Positions 1-9,809 of a stretch of DNA of 64,000 bases are shown here, piece by piece; position 1 is the stretch's first letter; each line of letters starts with the position of its first letter. Source of the DNA: JBGSUZ01 sp963677505 (GTDB lineage: Bacteria > Bacillota > Clostridia > Peptostreptococcales > Acidaminobacteraceae); contig CAXXWB010000057.1 in the NCBI GenBank assembly GCA_963677505.2, positions 1-64,000 of the forward strand, in the 5' to 3' direction. The position numbers and the translations under genes were made by a program. Below the pieces are notes generated by a model that was given only the letters and a program-made list of their open reading frames with translations, ran no database searches and was not told the origin of the DNA.

Positions 1-147
1 AACCCCATAGCTAGATGAATTGTTTAAAAGACTGGAAGTAATTGATATTGAAGGCTCTGTAGCCCCATATGAAACTCCTGCCGATGGCACTACCATTGTC
101 ATGAGCAGGGCAATAACTAAAAGAATGGACAATTTTTGCTTTTTCAT
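1..147 (-). CDS. Secreted protein, N-terminal fragment (cut by window edge)
   Basis: Only the first 49 codons lie in the window. The minus-strand ATG at 147 is preceded by a strong AGGAGG-type ribosome binding site at about 152-159. The translation begins MKKQKLSILLVIALLMTMV, a basic start followed by a hydrophobic core, then a likely signal peptidase site near SYGA. The mature part is rich in Ser, Thr and Asn (SITSSLLNNSS). It lies directly downstream of the pilus operon on the same strand but has its own candidate promoter, so it may be unrelated to pili. The function cannot be told from this fragment. Confidence 0.7.
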   Translation of the reverse strand, partial: MKKQKLSILLVIALLMTMVVPSAGVSYGATEPSISITSSLLNNSSSYGV

Positions 148-177
148 TTCACACCTCCTGTTTCTAATTTTATTGTA

Positions 178-206
178 TTAATACCAAATTTGATACAAAC
201 AATCAA
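178..206 (-). promoter_or_regulatory. Candidate promoter of the secreted-protein gene
   Basis: On the minus strand TTGATT (201-206) is followed by a 17-base spacer and TATTAA (178-183), about 30 bases upstream of the start at 147. The -10 hexamer is weak, so this is a pattern match only. Confidence 0.35.
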
Positions 207-288
207 CAAACAATTGTTTTTCTTTAGTCTTTATTTCTAAAAGAAATTTGACTTAAAATATTTTTAGATATTTTACCAATTGTTACAG

Positions 289-777
289 TCACTGAGTATT
301 CAATGCTCGGGTTTCTGAGGCCGTAAAGCTATTGTTCGTGTCACTTACATAAATAATATCACTCACCACATGGGTCTGAACTGGCTTAAATACCATTCCC
401 GTTGCATGGGTTGTCAATACTACAGGTGCACCCACTCCAGTTTTCTGAGTGATTGTGTTTCCCACAATAGAAAAGGTCACCTTTGTCACATCATCTGACG
501 CCAATACTGTAAATGTGTCGTAATCTGTTCCTGTTTTTTTAGCTTCAACAATGCCTTTGCTCTCTCTAAGGGCCTCGTCAATTGCATTTGTCACCGTATT
601 TATGTCTTCTAGCACAATATCTGTATCCCTTGCATCATTAAACGAATGATAATTGCTGATAAAAAACGTACCTATTACACCTAAGATAATAGCCGTTAAG
701 CTTAAGGCTATTACCAGCTCAATGAGAGTAACGCCATGTGAATTTGCTAAATATGCTTTCAATCGATTAAGTGTCAT
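289..777 (-). CDS. Type IV prepilin-like minor pilin (PilW/PilV-like)
   Basis: A protein of about 162 residues with a class III (prepilin) signal: a 15-residue basic leader ending SHG, then VTLIELVIALSL, giving Gly at -1 and Glu at +5 as prepilin peptidase requires. The hydrophobic helix that follows would sit in the membrane before assembly and pack in the pilus core afterwards. The rest is a short globular domain of minor-pilin type. ATG 777 is preferred because the GGGGGA ribosome binding site sits about six bases upstream, while the upstream TTG at 780 is too close. It overlaps the 3' end of the preceding PilX-like gene by 11 bases and is the last clear pilus gene of the operon. Confidence 0.8.
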   Translation of the reverse strand: MTLNRLKAYLANSHGVTLIELVIALSLTAIILGVIGTFFISNYHSFNDARDTDIVLEDINTVTNAIDEALRESKGIVEAKKTGTDYDTFTVLASDDVTKVTFSIVGNTITQKTGVGAPVVLTTHATGMVFKPVQTHVVSDIIYVSDTNNSFTASETRALNTQ

Positions 778-3372
778 CAAGTCCCCCTAACGACTTATTT
801 CTTCCAATGAGATATTTTAATAAGATGATCAAAAGCAGTGATAGAACCACTATAGACGCTCCAGTCTCAGGAACATAGCGATTATCTACAATAACTTCCT
901 TCCAATCTTCTTCTTGTCTGAACCAATAGCCTATTTTTTTCGGAGCAATGGATGCGTCTGCAGTAATACCATCAATCGCCAATGTGGTTATATAGTTCTT
1001 TGGGGTACTGGTCTCTGTATTCTTAAATACCTTTTCACCATCGCCAATACAGTAAATGCTTTCCTTGGCAGCGAGTAGACCTTCATAATTAACTTTTCTA
1101 GGACATAGATGTCGCTGTTAGAAACAATCATTCCCTTTACAGGATTGGTACAATCCATAACGACATATTGGTCTGCCCCGATTTGAGTTTTCACCGATGC
1201 TAACAATTCATCCAATGCATCATCGCCTGCACCTTTAAGAATAACAGTTTTACGATTTGTATCTGGTTGAATATAAAAAAGTTCATTATTGCTATCGGAT
1301 TTAATGTCGGGACTTCCTGTACGAAGCCATGAGCCTATACCTCCAGCAATTAAACTACCTTCTTCACCGATGTAATCTTTGTGCTGAGGATCTCCAAAAT
1401 TCTTTACATAATAATCGTATTCCTTTGATAGATAAGCCAATACAAGACTTTCACTAGACAAATCACCTTTGCTGTGTTCCATTCCCGAGGTATTTAAGAC
1501 GGTTCCCGTTGAATAGATTACCGTTCCAAGATTAATTCTCCCACTTCCTAAATTGAGATTCGTGTTGTCTTGTCTTTGAGAATAAAAGGAGTACTTCTCT
1601 TTATCGGTATAATTCATTGAAATTGTTTGGTCAGGGTTACTTAAATCTTTTTTCCTATTGACCAAAAACAAAGGTTCAAAACTTTCAAAATGAATGAGTT
1701 CATCTAAATCTAAATAACTAGGATCTACTGGATCGTCGCCTAAGTTAATTGGATTTGAACCACTTAATATTTTGGAATAGGCGACATAATTGCCATGAAC
1801 TGAAACACTGTCCCCAGTTTGGTAACTATTTTGTACGTATCCAAAACGCTTTGTTTCCGTATCGCTTAGGTTCACAGAAACGTCTTTAGTCTCTATAAAG
1901 GTATCTTCATAGTAGATATCCACTTTAAAGCTATCCGTAACAGTGCTACCTACACTACCTGCTCTCATATACTGATAGGTTCCGTTAGATAAAACAGTGA
2001 CAGTCCCATGGGTGGGTCCTTCACCTGTTTTCAAAATAAATGTTTTTCCCTCATCTGCATAAATAGTTCCTGCCAAATAAGTCCCAGTCTCTGGCGGCGT
2101 TGGTGCAACACCCGTCGCAGCATTCTCAGGAAAAACTACGCCACTAGTGCCACTGATTGTAATTTCTGACTCATCTCCTGACAAACCAAAAGAAGGATTG
2201 TTTATGACAATACTACTGCTGTTGTCATGAACGCTTGTACTCATGCCACCTGAAATCCCAGATGAAAACCCATAATAACTTCCGCCAATGCGAATAGTGG
2301 AATTCGGAGATTCTAACTCCATATCATCGTAAACACTTGCAAAACCGTCAATTTGAATGCTGCCCTTTTCATTGGCTTCACCCTGTATGGCCATTGAATT
2401 CCCATGAAAATTTCCTCCAATGTGGACTTGAGATGGCTTCAGTTTTGTCGATTCTGCTATGCGTAAAAATTTTCCAGTCACTAAATTACCTGTAACCTCA
2501 AAATTACCCTCTAGAGAGCTAAGACCACTTACTGTACCATTTGGGTTTCTATTGGCGTCCCATCTAACGGGAACACCACCCACAACAATACCGCCTGCGT
2601 TTGATGACAGTTGAACGCCATTAGCCCCATCGTGTCCAAGAATTGTACCATTTCCATCTATGGTAACCTTTCCACCGCTGATGTATAAATTGCCATCTGC
2701 AGCAACGGCTTGATCCAGCAGCGCATTTTTTTTAATCACTTTTGCCTGTTTCTCAATAGGTGTTTCGTAGGCAGGTACACCTATAGTCATTACCGCTCTA
2801 ATTTCTGAGGTCTTTGGAATGGCTTGACCTAAGTGATCTGTTTTTATGACAGTGGTTTTAAATTCGATTTTTAAGTTGTCCACTGATTCACTGAAATTAT
2901 TTAAAATATTTGCCGTAATGGTAGAAATTTTCTCTCCGTTTTTACCATATTTAGATGCAGGACGAATCAAAAGCTTTTCTTCCAAACGATTCTTTATAAC
3001 GGCTTCATTCATTAAAAAATAAGATTTATAACCTCTTTTAAAATACTCATCTATGGCCGTTTTATAACTGGCTTCGTCTGGAGACTTTAACCCGACTTCT
3101 GGATGATTTATAAGCTGGGCAGGTATATATACTTTTCTGCTGTATTGAGCAGCGTTTTCAATCTCTTCACCTAAATAAGCGTAGGCCTCGTTTAACCCGG
3201 CTTCACTGACATACATTGCCGTTTGATCATGAGACTCACTTATTTTTAGCATATAGGCTGCAAATGTTGTGGTCATGACCGCTATTCCAAGCATAATTAA
3301 AATAGCCATAACAACCATAAGGTAAGCAAGTGTCGCACCTTTTTCTGATTTTAATTCTTGGAGAATCACCAT
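767..3372 (-). CDS. PilX-like minor pilin with a sortase/PEP-CTERM-like C-terminus; one frameshift
   Basis: A large (about 868 residues if repaired) pilus-associated protein. The N-terminus has a 12-residue leader ending SEKG, then ATLAYLMVVMAILIMLGI, a PilX-type helix lacking Glu at +5. A Gly/Asn-rich middle region (about residues 230-420) resembles the repetitive beta-structure of polymer-forming or adhesive proteins. The first frame ends at about 1008 with an implausible basic tail. The other frame (767 to about 1110) continues a natural sequence, GLLAAKESIYCIGDGEK. Restoring one base to the T run at 1094-1097 joins them as VLEKVNYEGLLAAK. The true C-terminus then reads VPETG, a hydrophobic stretch and YLIGRNK, resembling an LPXTG-type or PEP-CTERM sorting signal. 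It lies between two other prepilin genes. Confidence 0.75.
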
Positions 3373-3401
3373 GATACTTCACCTGCTTTCCAAGGAATAT
3401 A

Positions 3402-4544
3402 CTATAAAACAGCGCGGCGATAAGTTTTAAGTTCAACGATTGGTTTTGCTGTACTTGCGTCATCTGCCTCGTTAAATATTCGAACCCGAATCTCATACAG
3501 CCTACCAACTCTTGTAACCGCTTCATTTTTATTTTTAATGTTATCATATACTTGAATCATATCCGACGCCAACTTAGGATCATTATCCAAATAACCGCCA
3601 CTGCCATCTTCCGTTCCATAAGTTAAACTAAGCAATGGTTTTCCCAAATTTAAACCGGTTCCTGTACCGCTGTAATAGGTGTCAGCAGCTTGTTCCTTTA
3701 CACCCCTCACAACATATAGTTCTGTTAAGAAAGTAGGTTTATTGCTAAGTTTAATGCGTCTTACGGTATTTTCATTGTCAATGACAAAGGCAATTCTCAT
3801 TTTCTTATTGGCCTCTGTCAGACCAGTCAAATTTAAAGTTTCCGTTATTTCTATTTCAAAAGGTGCACTGCCGTATTTTATCGTCAATTTATACTGCGTG
3901 GCAAGTGCTTCGACAGGTTCAAAAGACAGCGTAATGTCTTGTCCATATACCCCAGACAGCTCTGTTGACTGGCGTATACTATGCTCCTCCAAATAGAAGA
4001 TCCCATCCATTCCCTTTAATGCTTCGGCTGAGCGCAGGACTAAATTCTCAGGTTTGAAATAATAATCTTCTACCACTGACCCAATAGGCTTAACCGCTTC
4101 ATCTACCTGAGCAAGGCTTAAGCCTGAATCCAGAGGTAATTTGTAGATTGAGCGTTTTCCCGTGTTGCCTACTATAACTTCAACTGGCGTATTGGGCTCT
4201 GCTTTGTCATTTCCCAAAGCATCCTTTTCCACTAAAATGCTTTGATCTACAGCAGTTATAATGGTTTGTACTTTTAAGCCTTCATAAGGAGCACCTTGAG
4301 ACACGGGTGGATTTTCACTGACATCTGCGCTTAATTCTGTCGCCAGATCACCATCGGACATTCGATTCTCAAGAATTTTTTGCCCCAATAGCATGGATTT
4401 TTCTAGCAGCTCAGATTTATTATTATTCATATGCGCTGTTAAAAATACACTTGATACTGGAATTGCAATTATTAGAAGGATTGTTATTGTACAAAGCAAT
4501 TCAATTAAGGTGTATCCTTTCCTGTTTAAAATTACCTTATACAT
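3402..4544 (-). CDS. Type IV prepilin-like minor pilin (PilV-like)
   Basis: About 380 residues. The 10-residue leader MYKVILNRKG is followed by YTLIELLCTITILLIIAIP, a complete prepilin motif (Gly -1, Glu +5, hydrophobic helix). The remainder is an unusually long globular region with no recognisable domain. ATG 4544 is chosen because a GGGGG-rich ribosome binding site lies eight bases upstream; the upstream GTG at 4553 overlaps that site. It lies 31 bases after pilO and 29 bases before the PilX-like gene, so all are probably cotranscribed. Minor pilins of this type prime pilus assembly or sit at the tip. Confidence 0.8.
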   Translation of the reverse strand: MYKVILNRKGYTLIELLCTITILLIIAIPVSSVFLTAHMNNNKSELLEKSMLLGQKILENRMSDGDLATELSADVSENPPVSQGAPYEGLKVQTIITAVDQSILVEKDALGNDKAEPNTPVEVIVGNTGKRSIYKLPLDSGLSLAQVDEAVKPIGSVVEDYYFKPENLVLRSAEALKGMDGIFYLEEHSIRQSTELSGVYGQDITLSFEPVEALATQYKLTIKYGSAPFEIEITETLNLTGLTEANKKMRIAFVIDNENTVRRIKLSNKPTFLTELYVVRGVKEQAADTYYSGTGTGLNLGKPLLSLTYGTEDGSGGYLDNDPKLASDMIQVYDNIKNKNEAVTRVGRLYEIRVRIFNEADDASTAKPIVELKTYRRAVL

Positions 4545-4575
4545 TGGAAACACCCCCTCTTTCCGTTTCTAAAGA

Positions 4576-5802
4576 CTATTTTTTAACAATAGAAACAATT
4601 CCAGTGGTTTTTACCAACTGAACTCTAGATTTTTTGTCATCATTGTATATTTCAAGTACCAAAGGCTTATCTGTTTTATTTACCACAGTTAAGTTGATAC
4701 CACTTAAATCGCTTGCACCCGTCCTTAAACTGCTCATGACTTGTACTTTTAAAGGACTGCCACTTGGAACAAATTCTATAGGGTCACCAGAAGCAGGGTA
4801 TTTTTCACCACTGGATTTATAGGAATAGTAATATTTCCCATCTTTGGCTGTCAGTTCGAATGTGACAGGCTCCATGCCTTCTGTGTCTGCATAAATATAA
4901 CTTTCTCGAGACCGATCACCCATTTTACTCATGATAAAGGTCGTTAAATCTGAGCTAATTGGATTCAACATTATGAAGAAATCAGGTCGAATAGACGCCT
5001 TGGATATTGTCGTACCGTTAATTTTAGTACTACTTGTTGGAAAATTACCATAGAAAGGATCCACTTTTCCATAAGGTCCAGTTAAATTCCACTCCATAAA
5101 ATCTGCATCTTCCTCTTGAAGTTTTGGAATTGCATAGTATGTGAGCTGAACTGTCGCTTTTTGTTGTCCATCCCCATTATTTTCCATAGCTACACTGTCC
5201 ACTACAATTCTTCTGCTGTAGGACTCCAGTGCGTCTAAAAATAGTAAAAATGAAAATATGTTTCCCTTATAATTTAAAGTGAGAGTTTCTCCCCACACGT
5301 TATCGAGGAGTTCCTTGTCTTTTGCTTTTTCTTCATCAGAAGTTTCTTTTGCCACAGGCTCTTGAACAGATTTGCCCGAATAAGTCACCTGTAACTTTTT
5401 GAGCATATTAGGACCAAGAACTTCTGTCTTTTCATCTTTATTTTCACTTACATTTACACCACTTTTAACGTCAGTAAATGTAATAGCATCAGCCTCAATA
5501 CCCGCCGCTTCCATTTGCTCACCTAATAATAGAATAAACTTTTCTTGCCGCAATTCTGGGAAAAACAAAGAACTTATTTGTTTTGCCTTTGTTTCAACAA
5601 TAGTCCTCTGTTTATAAACTGGGTTCTTTGGATCCGTTGCCAGAACAAACTCGTCATACTGAGCTTGAATGGTCAGTTCTTGTGCCTTAAGCTCTGCAAT
5701 TTTACTGTTTTGGGGTTTTAAAATCAAATAATACCCGCCAAATAAAATGCCAATCAGTGCAAGAATCATTAAAAGGGTGCGTTCACGCTGAGATAATTTC
5801 AT
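4576..5802 (-). CDS. pilO: Type IV pilus inner-membrane platform protein PilO
   Basis: A 408-residue bitopic membrane protein with a short cytoplasmic N-terminus, one transmembrane helix at about residues 9-27 (LLMILALIGILFGGYYLIL), a coiled-coil stretch at about 30-75 and an extracytoplasmic ferredoxin-like region. PilO pairs with PilN and links the PilM ring to the outer parts of the machine. It is longer than the roughly 200 residues usual in Proteobacteria; the extra C-terminal half (after about residue 240) is unassigned. The start overlaps the pilN stop (ATGA), indicating translational coupling. Confidence 0.8.
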   Translation of the reverse strand: MKLSQRERTLLMILALIGILFGGYYLILKPQNSKIAELKAQELTIQAQYDEFVLATDPKNPVYKQRTIVETKAKQISSLFFPELRQEKFILLLGEQMEAAGIEADAITFTDVKSGVNVSENKDEKTEVLGPNMLKKLQVTYSGKSVQEPVAKETSDEEKAKDKELLDNVWGETLTLNYKGNIFSFLLFLDALESYSRRIVVDSVAMENNGDGQQKATVQLTYYAIPKLQEEDADFMEWNLTGPYGKVDPFYGNFPTSSTKINGTTISKASIRPDFFIMLNPISSDLTTFIMSKMGDRSRESYIYADTEGMEPVTFELTAKDGKYYYSYKSSGEKYPASGDPIEFVPSGSPLKVQVMSSLRTGASDLSGINLTVVNKTDKPLVLEIYNDDKKSRVQLVKTTGIVSIVKK

Positions 5803-6377
5803 TGCTCATCGCCTCCTTTTATCTTACAACCGAGGGAAAACAAATAAAAATCAGTTGTCACTAAGTCACTCTTCGACGCTGCATTCGTAATGTTGGACAC
5901 AACGGCAGGACTGAATTGACCGCTCATTTCTAAATTATGCTCAAACTCAGCAATGGCTGTATAAGATTCAGAAAATCCTTGAAAAACTATTATGCCATCT
6001 TTTATTTCCATAGTCTGAAGCATAATTTCTTCAGGCATAGTTAATAACAAGGCATCTATGGTTTTCGTATTGATATGATCGTGATTTTCAATTTCTGTGT
6101 TGATTTTACTAACCGTATTGTAATACGTTGTCACAATCTCTAATTTCTCTTTTTCTTTTAAATATTTTTGGTATTTAAGGGCATTTTCTGGATTCGTCAT
6201 ATAGGCTTGCATTTCATCAATATTTTTTTTGATATGGGCCATTCTAAAATAGTTAAACCCCGAAATGGCAACTATGATTACAACAAAAGCAAGCAGACCT
6301 ATAACCTGACGTTTGAAGCTTATGGTTTTTGCACTTTTATTTTTTTGATAACTTCTAAAAAAGTTAATATCCCGCAT
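5799..6377 (-). CDS. pilN: Type IV pilus alignment protein PilN
   Basis: About 192 residues beginning MRDINFFRSYQ, matching the short cytoplasmic PilN motif (consensus INLLP-like) that binds PilM. A transmembrane helix follows at about residues 26-46, then a coiled coil and a small periplasmic-type domain. I take ATG 6377 as the start because AGGTG lies six bases upstream and the codon overlaps the pilM stop (TGATG). The downstream overlap with pilO is also four bases. The order M-N-O is the conserved pilus platform cassette. Confidence 0.85.
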   Translation of the reverse strand: MRDINFFRSYQKNKSAKTISFKRQVIGLLAFVVIIVAISGFNYFRMAHIKKNIDEMQAYMTNPENALKYQKYLKEKEKLEIVTTYYNTVSKINTEIENHDHINTKTIDALLLTMPEEIMLQTMEIKDGIIVFQGFSESYTAIAEFEHNLEMSGQFSPAVVSNITNAASKSDLVTTDFYLFSLGCKIKGGDEQ

Positions 6378-7342
6378 CAATTCACCTGCTTCTCCCTTGC
6401 TATACAACCCAGCATGTTTAAGTACCTCTTAAGATCAATTTCCTTAGTGCCAAGAGCAACAGTGCTTAAGTCATTAATTACTTCAACAGGCATTGAAAAT
6501 TCTGTCATAAAATATTGAACTAAAAATTCGTTATTGGCCAAACCGCCAAATAAATAAACCCCATCAATTTTATTGCCTGAATGTCGAGACGTATAAAATT
6601 GAAATACACGCTGGACTCGACTAAATAAAGTATTTAACACTTCGTTGTTAGGTTCCTCTGAGATCTTAATGATCTCTAACTCTTCGCCGGCTTCAATGAG
6701 GCGACTCAGATGGATTACGCCTTTTTCTAAAATAGTAACGTCAATGGATTTACTTCCTAAATCAATAAGTGCAATGGTCTTTTCACCAAGGGAATCGCCT
6801 GCATTTACACGTGCTAGGGGACTAAATAATTTTGAAATTGCATTTCCGTTAATGTCCATCCCCAAGGGTTTCAACTGTAGTGCCAACAAGAGTTTGTAAT
6901 AAGCATCCACATCATCTCTGCTAACCGCCGCTACTAACACCCGTACCTTCATATGTTCTTTGTCTTCAAAATGTTCAAGGGTTTTGTATTCAATACGATA
7001 ATTTTCTAAATTAATGGGCATAAATTGCTGAATTTCATAAGAAATCATTTCTTCAAATTCATTTTCTGCTACATCTGGCAAAACCATTTCACGGGTAATG
7101 ACATGACTGCCATTCAACGTTAAATAAACTTCTTTTGTCTTGATCGATCTCTTCAAAATTTCTTCGAAAATTAGACTTCTCAAGGCTTCAGCATCTATAA
7201 TTTTTCCATCTGTATAAACCTGCTCTGGCAAATCTACAATAAATGCATCTTTTATACGAACAATACCCTTTGCATAATGAGCCAGCCCCATCTTCACATG
7301 ACTTGAGCCAAGTTCAATTAGTAACAAATCTCTATTAAACAT
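6377..7342 (-). CDS. pilM: Type IV pilus actin-like ATPase PilM
   Basis: A 321-residue protein of the actin/FtsA fold. The phosphate-1 motif LIELGSSHVKMG is at residues 7-18, a second phosphate-type motif ALIDLGSKSIDVTI is near residue 200, and the adenosine motif VYLFGGLANNEFL is near 260. PilM forms a cytoplasmic ring that binds the N-terminus of PilN. It is translationally coupled to pilN and 16 bases from pilD. No transmembrane segment is present, as expected. Confidence 0.88.
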   Translation of the reverse strand: MFNRDLLLIELGSSHVKMGLAHYAKGIVRIKDAFIVDLPEQVYTDGKIIDAEALRSLIFEEILKRSIKTKEVYLTLNGSHVITREMVLPDVAENEFEEMISYEIQQFMPINLENYRIEYKTLEHFEDKEHMKVRVLVAAVSRDDVDAYYKLLLALQLKPLGMDINGNAISKLFSPLARVNAGDSLGEKTIALIDLGSKSIDVTILEKGVIHLSRLIEAGEELEIIKISEEPNNEVLNTLFSRVQRVFQFYTSRHSGNKIDGVYLFGGLANNEFLVQYFMTEFSMPVEVINDLSTVALGTKEIDLKRYLNMLGCIAREKQVN

Positions 7343-7358
7343 TTTGTCCTCCCCATGG

Positions 7359-8093
7359 CTAAAGTAGTGCGATATACCAATCTATCAATCTATTTCCCCA
7401 TAACACATAGGTCATGGCTGCAAGTGCAATAAACGGTCCAAAAGGAATGGCATCCTTCCGTCCTTTAATTTTCAAAATTAATAATACAATAGAAATCACT
7501 GCCCCAAAGAAAAAGGATAGGATTGTAATTTGAATCGTTGCCGCTAATCCAAAGGTCCAGCCTAGCGCTGCCATTAACTTGACGTCTCCTCCACCCATCG
7601 CTACAAATGCAAGGAGGAAGAACAGACCGCCACCTAATAACATGCCGTAAAGTCGATCTAGGCCGTAAACGCCCACACCACTTAGTATCAGACTGACTGT
7701 CCCAATTATGGCAACTAACAGATTCAATCGATTGGGAATGATTTGTGTTTCATAGTCTATTTTAGCGATGACAATAAGAACGCTTACCAACAAACAATTA
7801 AGTAAAGCAAATACAGTCGGTCCTTGTGTATAAACAATAACGCCATATAAAAAAGCGTTGAGGGCTTCCACCAATGGGTAAGCCATAGAAATAGGCGCTT
7901 TACACTTTCGACACCGTCCTCTTAAACACAAATAACTTAAAACCGGTACCAGATCGACCGGTTTTAAGTTTGTGTTGCAATGTGGACAATGTGAAGGTGG
8001 AAACGCAATGGATTCATTCCTCGGTATGCGATAAATACATACGTTGAGAAAAGATCCGATGAGAAGTCCGAAGATCACACTGAATAAGGTCAT
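7359..8093 (-). CDS. pilD: Prepilin peptidase / N-methyltransferase PilD
   Basis: A 244-residue polytopic membrane enzyme (A24 aspartic protease) that removes the leader of prepilins and methylates the new N-terminus. The cytoplasmic loop has the two-CxxC zinc site (CPHC and CRKC, about residues 34-64). The catalytic aspartates are visible in KIDYETQIIPN and GGGDVKLMAALG. Length and topology match the family. It lies one base after pilA and supplies the processing activity for all four pilin-like proteins encoded here. Confidence 0.92.
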   Translation of the reverse strand: MTLFSVIFGLLIGSFLNVCIYRIPRNESIAFPPSHCPHCNTNLKPVDLVPVLSYLCLRGRCRKCKAPISMAYPLVEALNAFLYGVIVYTQGPTVFALLNCLLVSVLIVIAKIDYETQIIPNRLNLLVAIIGTVSLILSGVGVYGLDRLYGMLLGGGLFFLLAFVAMGGGDVKLMAALGWTFGLAATIQITILSFFFGAVISIVLLILKIKGRKDAIPFGPFIALAAMTYVLWGNRLIDWYIALL

Positions 8094-8094
8094 G

Positions 8095-8493
8095 TTATTT
8101 GTAATTGGTCGTATCTGGCACTGGGTATAATTCTTGGGTGTTGTATACTGTAATAGCTCCTGTTTTTGTTACAGTTACAACAAATGATCCTCTCAACTGA
8201 GCCGTTGGAAGTGCACCTGACTCAAAAGCTGCTAGTAATTCCGAATTAGTTGTAATTACTACATCCTTAGTCGGATCAACTGCAATTTTATCGTTTGCAA
8301 CAAGTACCGCTGCCTGATTTGCTATTGTTCTTGCATTCGAAATATCTGCTTTAATTTTGGCATCTTGTTGAAAACCTGATAATCTTGGAATAGCAATCAT
8401 CGCTAAAATACCTAAAATTGCAATTACAACGATTAACTCAATTAAAGTAAAACCTTTTTTACATTTTAATTTCTTTCTCATTTTTTGAATCAT
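8095..8493 (-). CDS. pilA: Type IV major pilin PilA
   Basis: About 133 residues. The leader MIQKMRKKLKCKKG precedes FTLIELIVVIAILGILAMIAIP, the classic major-pilin helix with Phe +1 and Glu +5. The globular domain is short and ends NTQELYPVPDTTNYK. ATG 8493 is chosen because GAGGAGG lies seven bases upstream. Being the shortest and most canonical pilin of the cluster, placed beside pilD, it is the best candidate for the main fibre subunit. There is no C-terminal disulfide loop, because the mature part has no cysteine. Confidence 0.88.
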   Translation of the reverse strand: MIQKMRKKLKCKKGFTLIELIVVIAILGILAMIAIPRLSGFQQDAKIKADISNARTIANQAAVLVANDKIAVDPTKDVVITTNSELLAAFESGALPTAQLRGSFVVTVTKTGAITVYNTQELYPVPDTTNYK

Positions 8494-8564
8494 TTTTGTA
8501 TCCTCCTCAGACAATTATTGTTTTATATATGTTTAAGTCCCAATGACTTTACACCAAATTAATT

Positions 8565-9779
8565 TTACCCATTAACAGTTTGCATCATGTCAAACATCGG
8601 CATGACCATGGCTATTGCAATGCCCCCTACCACAACTGCAATTAACACAATCATAAGTGGCTCCATTAAAGCCACCATTCTGGTAAGGGCTGTATCTAAT
8701 TCTTCGTCATAGTAATTCGCCGTGCGGTTCATAATATCGTCAATAGAACCAGACTCCTCACCAATGTTAATCATGTAATGTACCATGGGTGGAAAATGTC
8801 CCATGTCTCGAATGGGAATAGAAAGGCTTATCCCCTTTTTCAAATCTACAATGGCATGGACCAAATCCTTCTCTACCACTTTATTTCCCACAATTTTTGA
8901 GACCACCTCTATTCCTTGAATAAGAGGTACACCACTAGACATTAAGGTTGCCAATGTACGGGTAAATCTCGTTGTAATAATTTTCTGCGTCACACCCTTT
9001 ATGACAGGCATTTTCAGTTTCATTCCGTCTACGAACAATCTGCCTTTTGGAGATTGAGCCAACGTTTTAATGCCGAATATGGCGCCTACTAAACCAATAA
9101 ATATAAAAATCCCATAATGGACTAAGGCGTCGCTAATCCCAAGCAGAATACGGGTTGGCAGTGGCAATTCTACCCCACTGGAGGTAAACATATTAACAAA
9201 TGTTGGCATTACAAAGACCAATAAGAAAACCACAATGGTAAAGGCTACAACCAGTAGGACCATAGGATAAATCAAAGCACTCTTCACCTTGTTTGCCATC
9301 CTATTTTCCTTTTCAAAATGGGTTGCCAGACGGTCCATAATTTCGTCTAAATTTCCTGTCACTTCCCCTACTGCCACCATGTTGACAAGGAGCTCAGGGA
9401 ATTCTTTAGGATGGGCCTTCATACTTTCTGAAAGGGTCATACCGCATTGTACACCCTCGTAGACCTCTCCTACAACACTTATTAGCTTTTTGCTTTCTGA
9501 CTGCTGTTTTAAAATGTCTAAGCAACTGAGTATGGTTACCCCGGCATTGAGCATGGTGTAAAATTGTCGGCAAAAAACTGCAATATCCTTGGTACTCACT
9601 TTTTGAAATGCGCTCAGAATATCTATATCTTTATTGGCTACAGTTACCTCTTCTATGGTGACAGGCAACTGATTGTTATTCCTAAGCAGTTCTAGTACTT
9701 CATTTTTATTTTGTGCACTTTGAGTCCCTTCTACCCTCGCTCCAGCTTGGGTAATGGCTTTATAGCGATATAATGGCAT
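8565..9779 (-). CDS. pilC: Type IV pilus inner-membrane protein PilC
   Basis: About 404 residues beginning MPLYRYKAITQAGARVEG, the usual PilC/GspF start. Two GspF-type domains repeat (about residues 65-190 and 270-395), each followed by membrane helices; one long helix is near 165-190 and the last is at the C-terminus (LMIVLIAVVVGGIAIAMVM). PilC is the rotor-like platform that couples PilB and PilT to pilus polymerisation. ATG 9779 follows an AGGTG site; the GTG at 9785 overlaps that site. It lies 30 bases after pilT. Confidence 0.9.
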   Translation of the reverse strand: MPLYRYKAITQAGARVEGTQSAQNKNEVLELLRNNNQLPVTIEEVTVANKDIDILSAFQKVSTKDIAVFCRQFYTMLNAGVTILSCLDILKQQSESKKLISVVGEVYEGVQCGMTLSESMKAHPKEFPELLVNMVAVGEVTGNLDEIMDRLATHFEKENRMANKVKSALIYPMVLLVVAFTIVVFLLVFVMPTFVNMFTSSGVELPLPTRILLGISDALVHYGIFIFIGLVGAIFGIKTLAQSPKGRLFVDGMKLKMPVIKGVTQKIITTRFTRTLATLMSSGVPLIQGIEVVSKIVGNKVVEKDLVHAIVDLKKGISLSIPIRDMGHFPPMVHYMINIGEESGSIDDIMNRTANYYDEELDTALTRMVALMEPLMIVLIAVVVGGIAIAMVMPMFDMMQTVNG

Positions 9780-9809
9780 AAGCACCTACTCATTTTTATT
9801 TCTATTCGT

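Noticed and set aside
767..982. Stand-alone 71-residue protein with a VPETG end
   Set aside because: Its frame continues upstream without a stop to about 1110 and joins the PilX-like gene after one base is restored.
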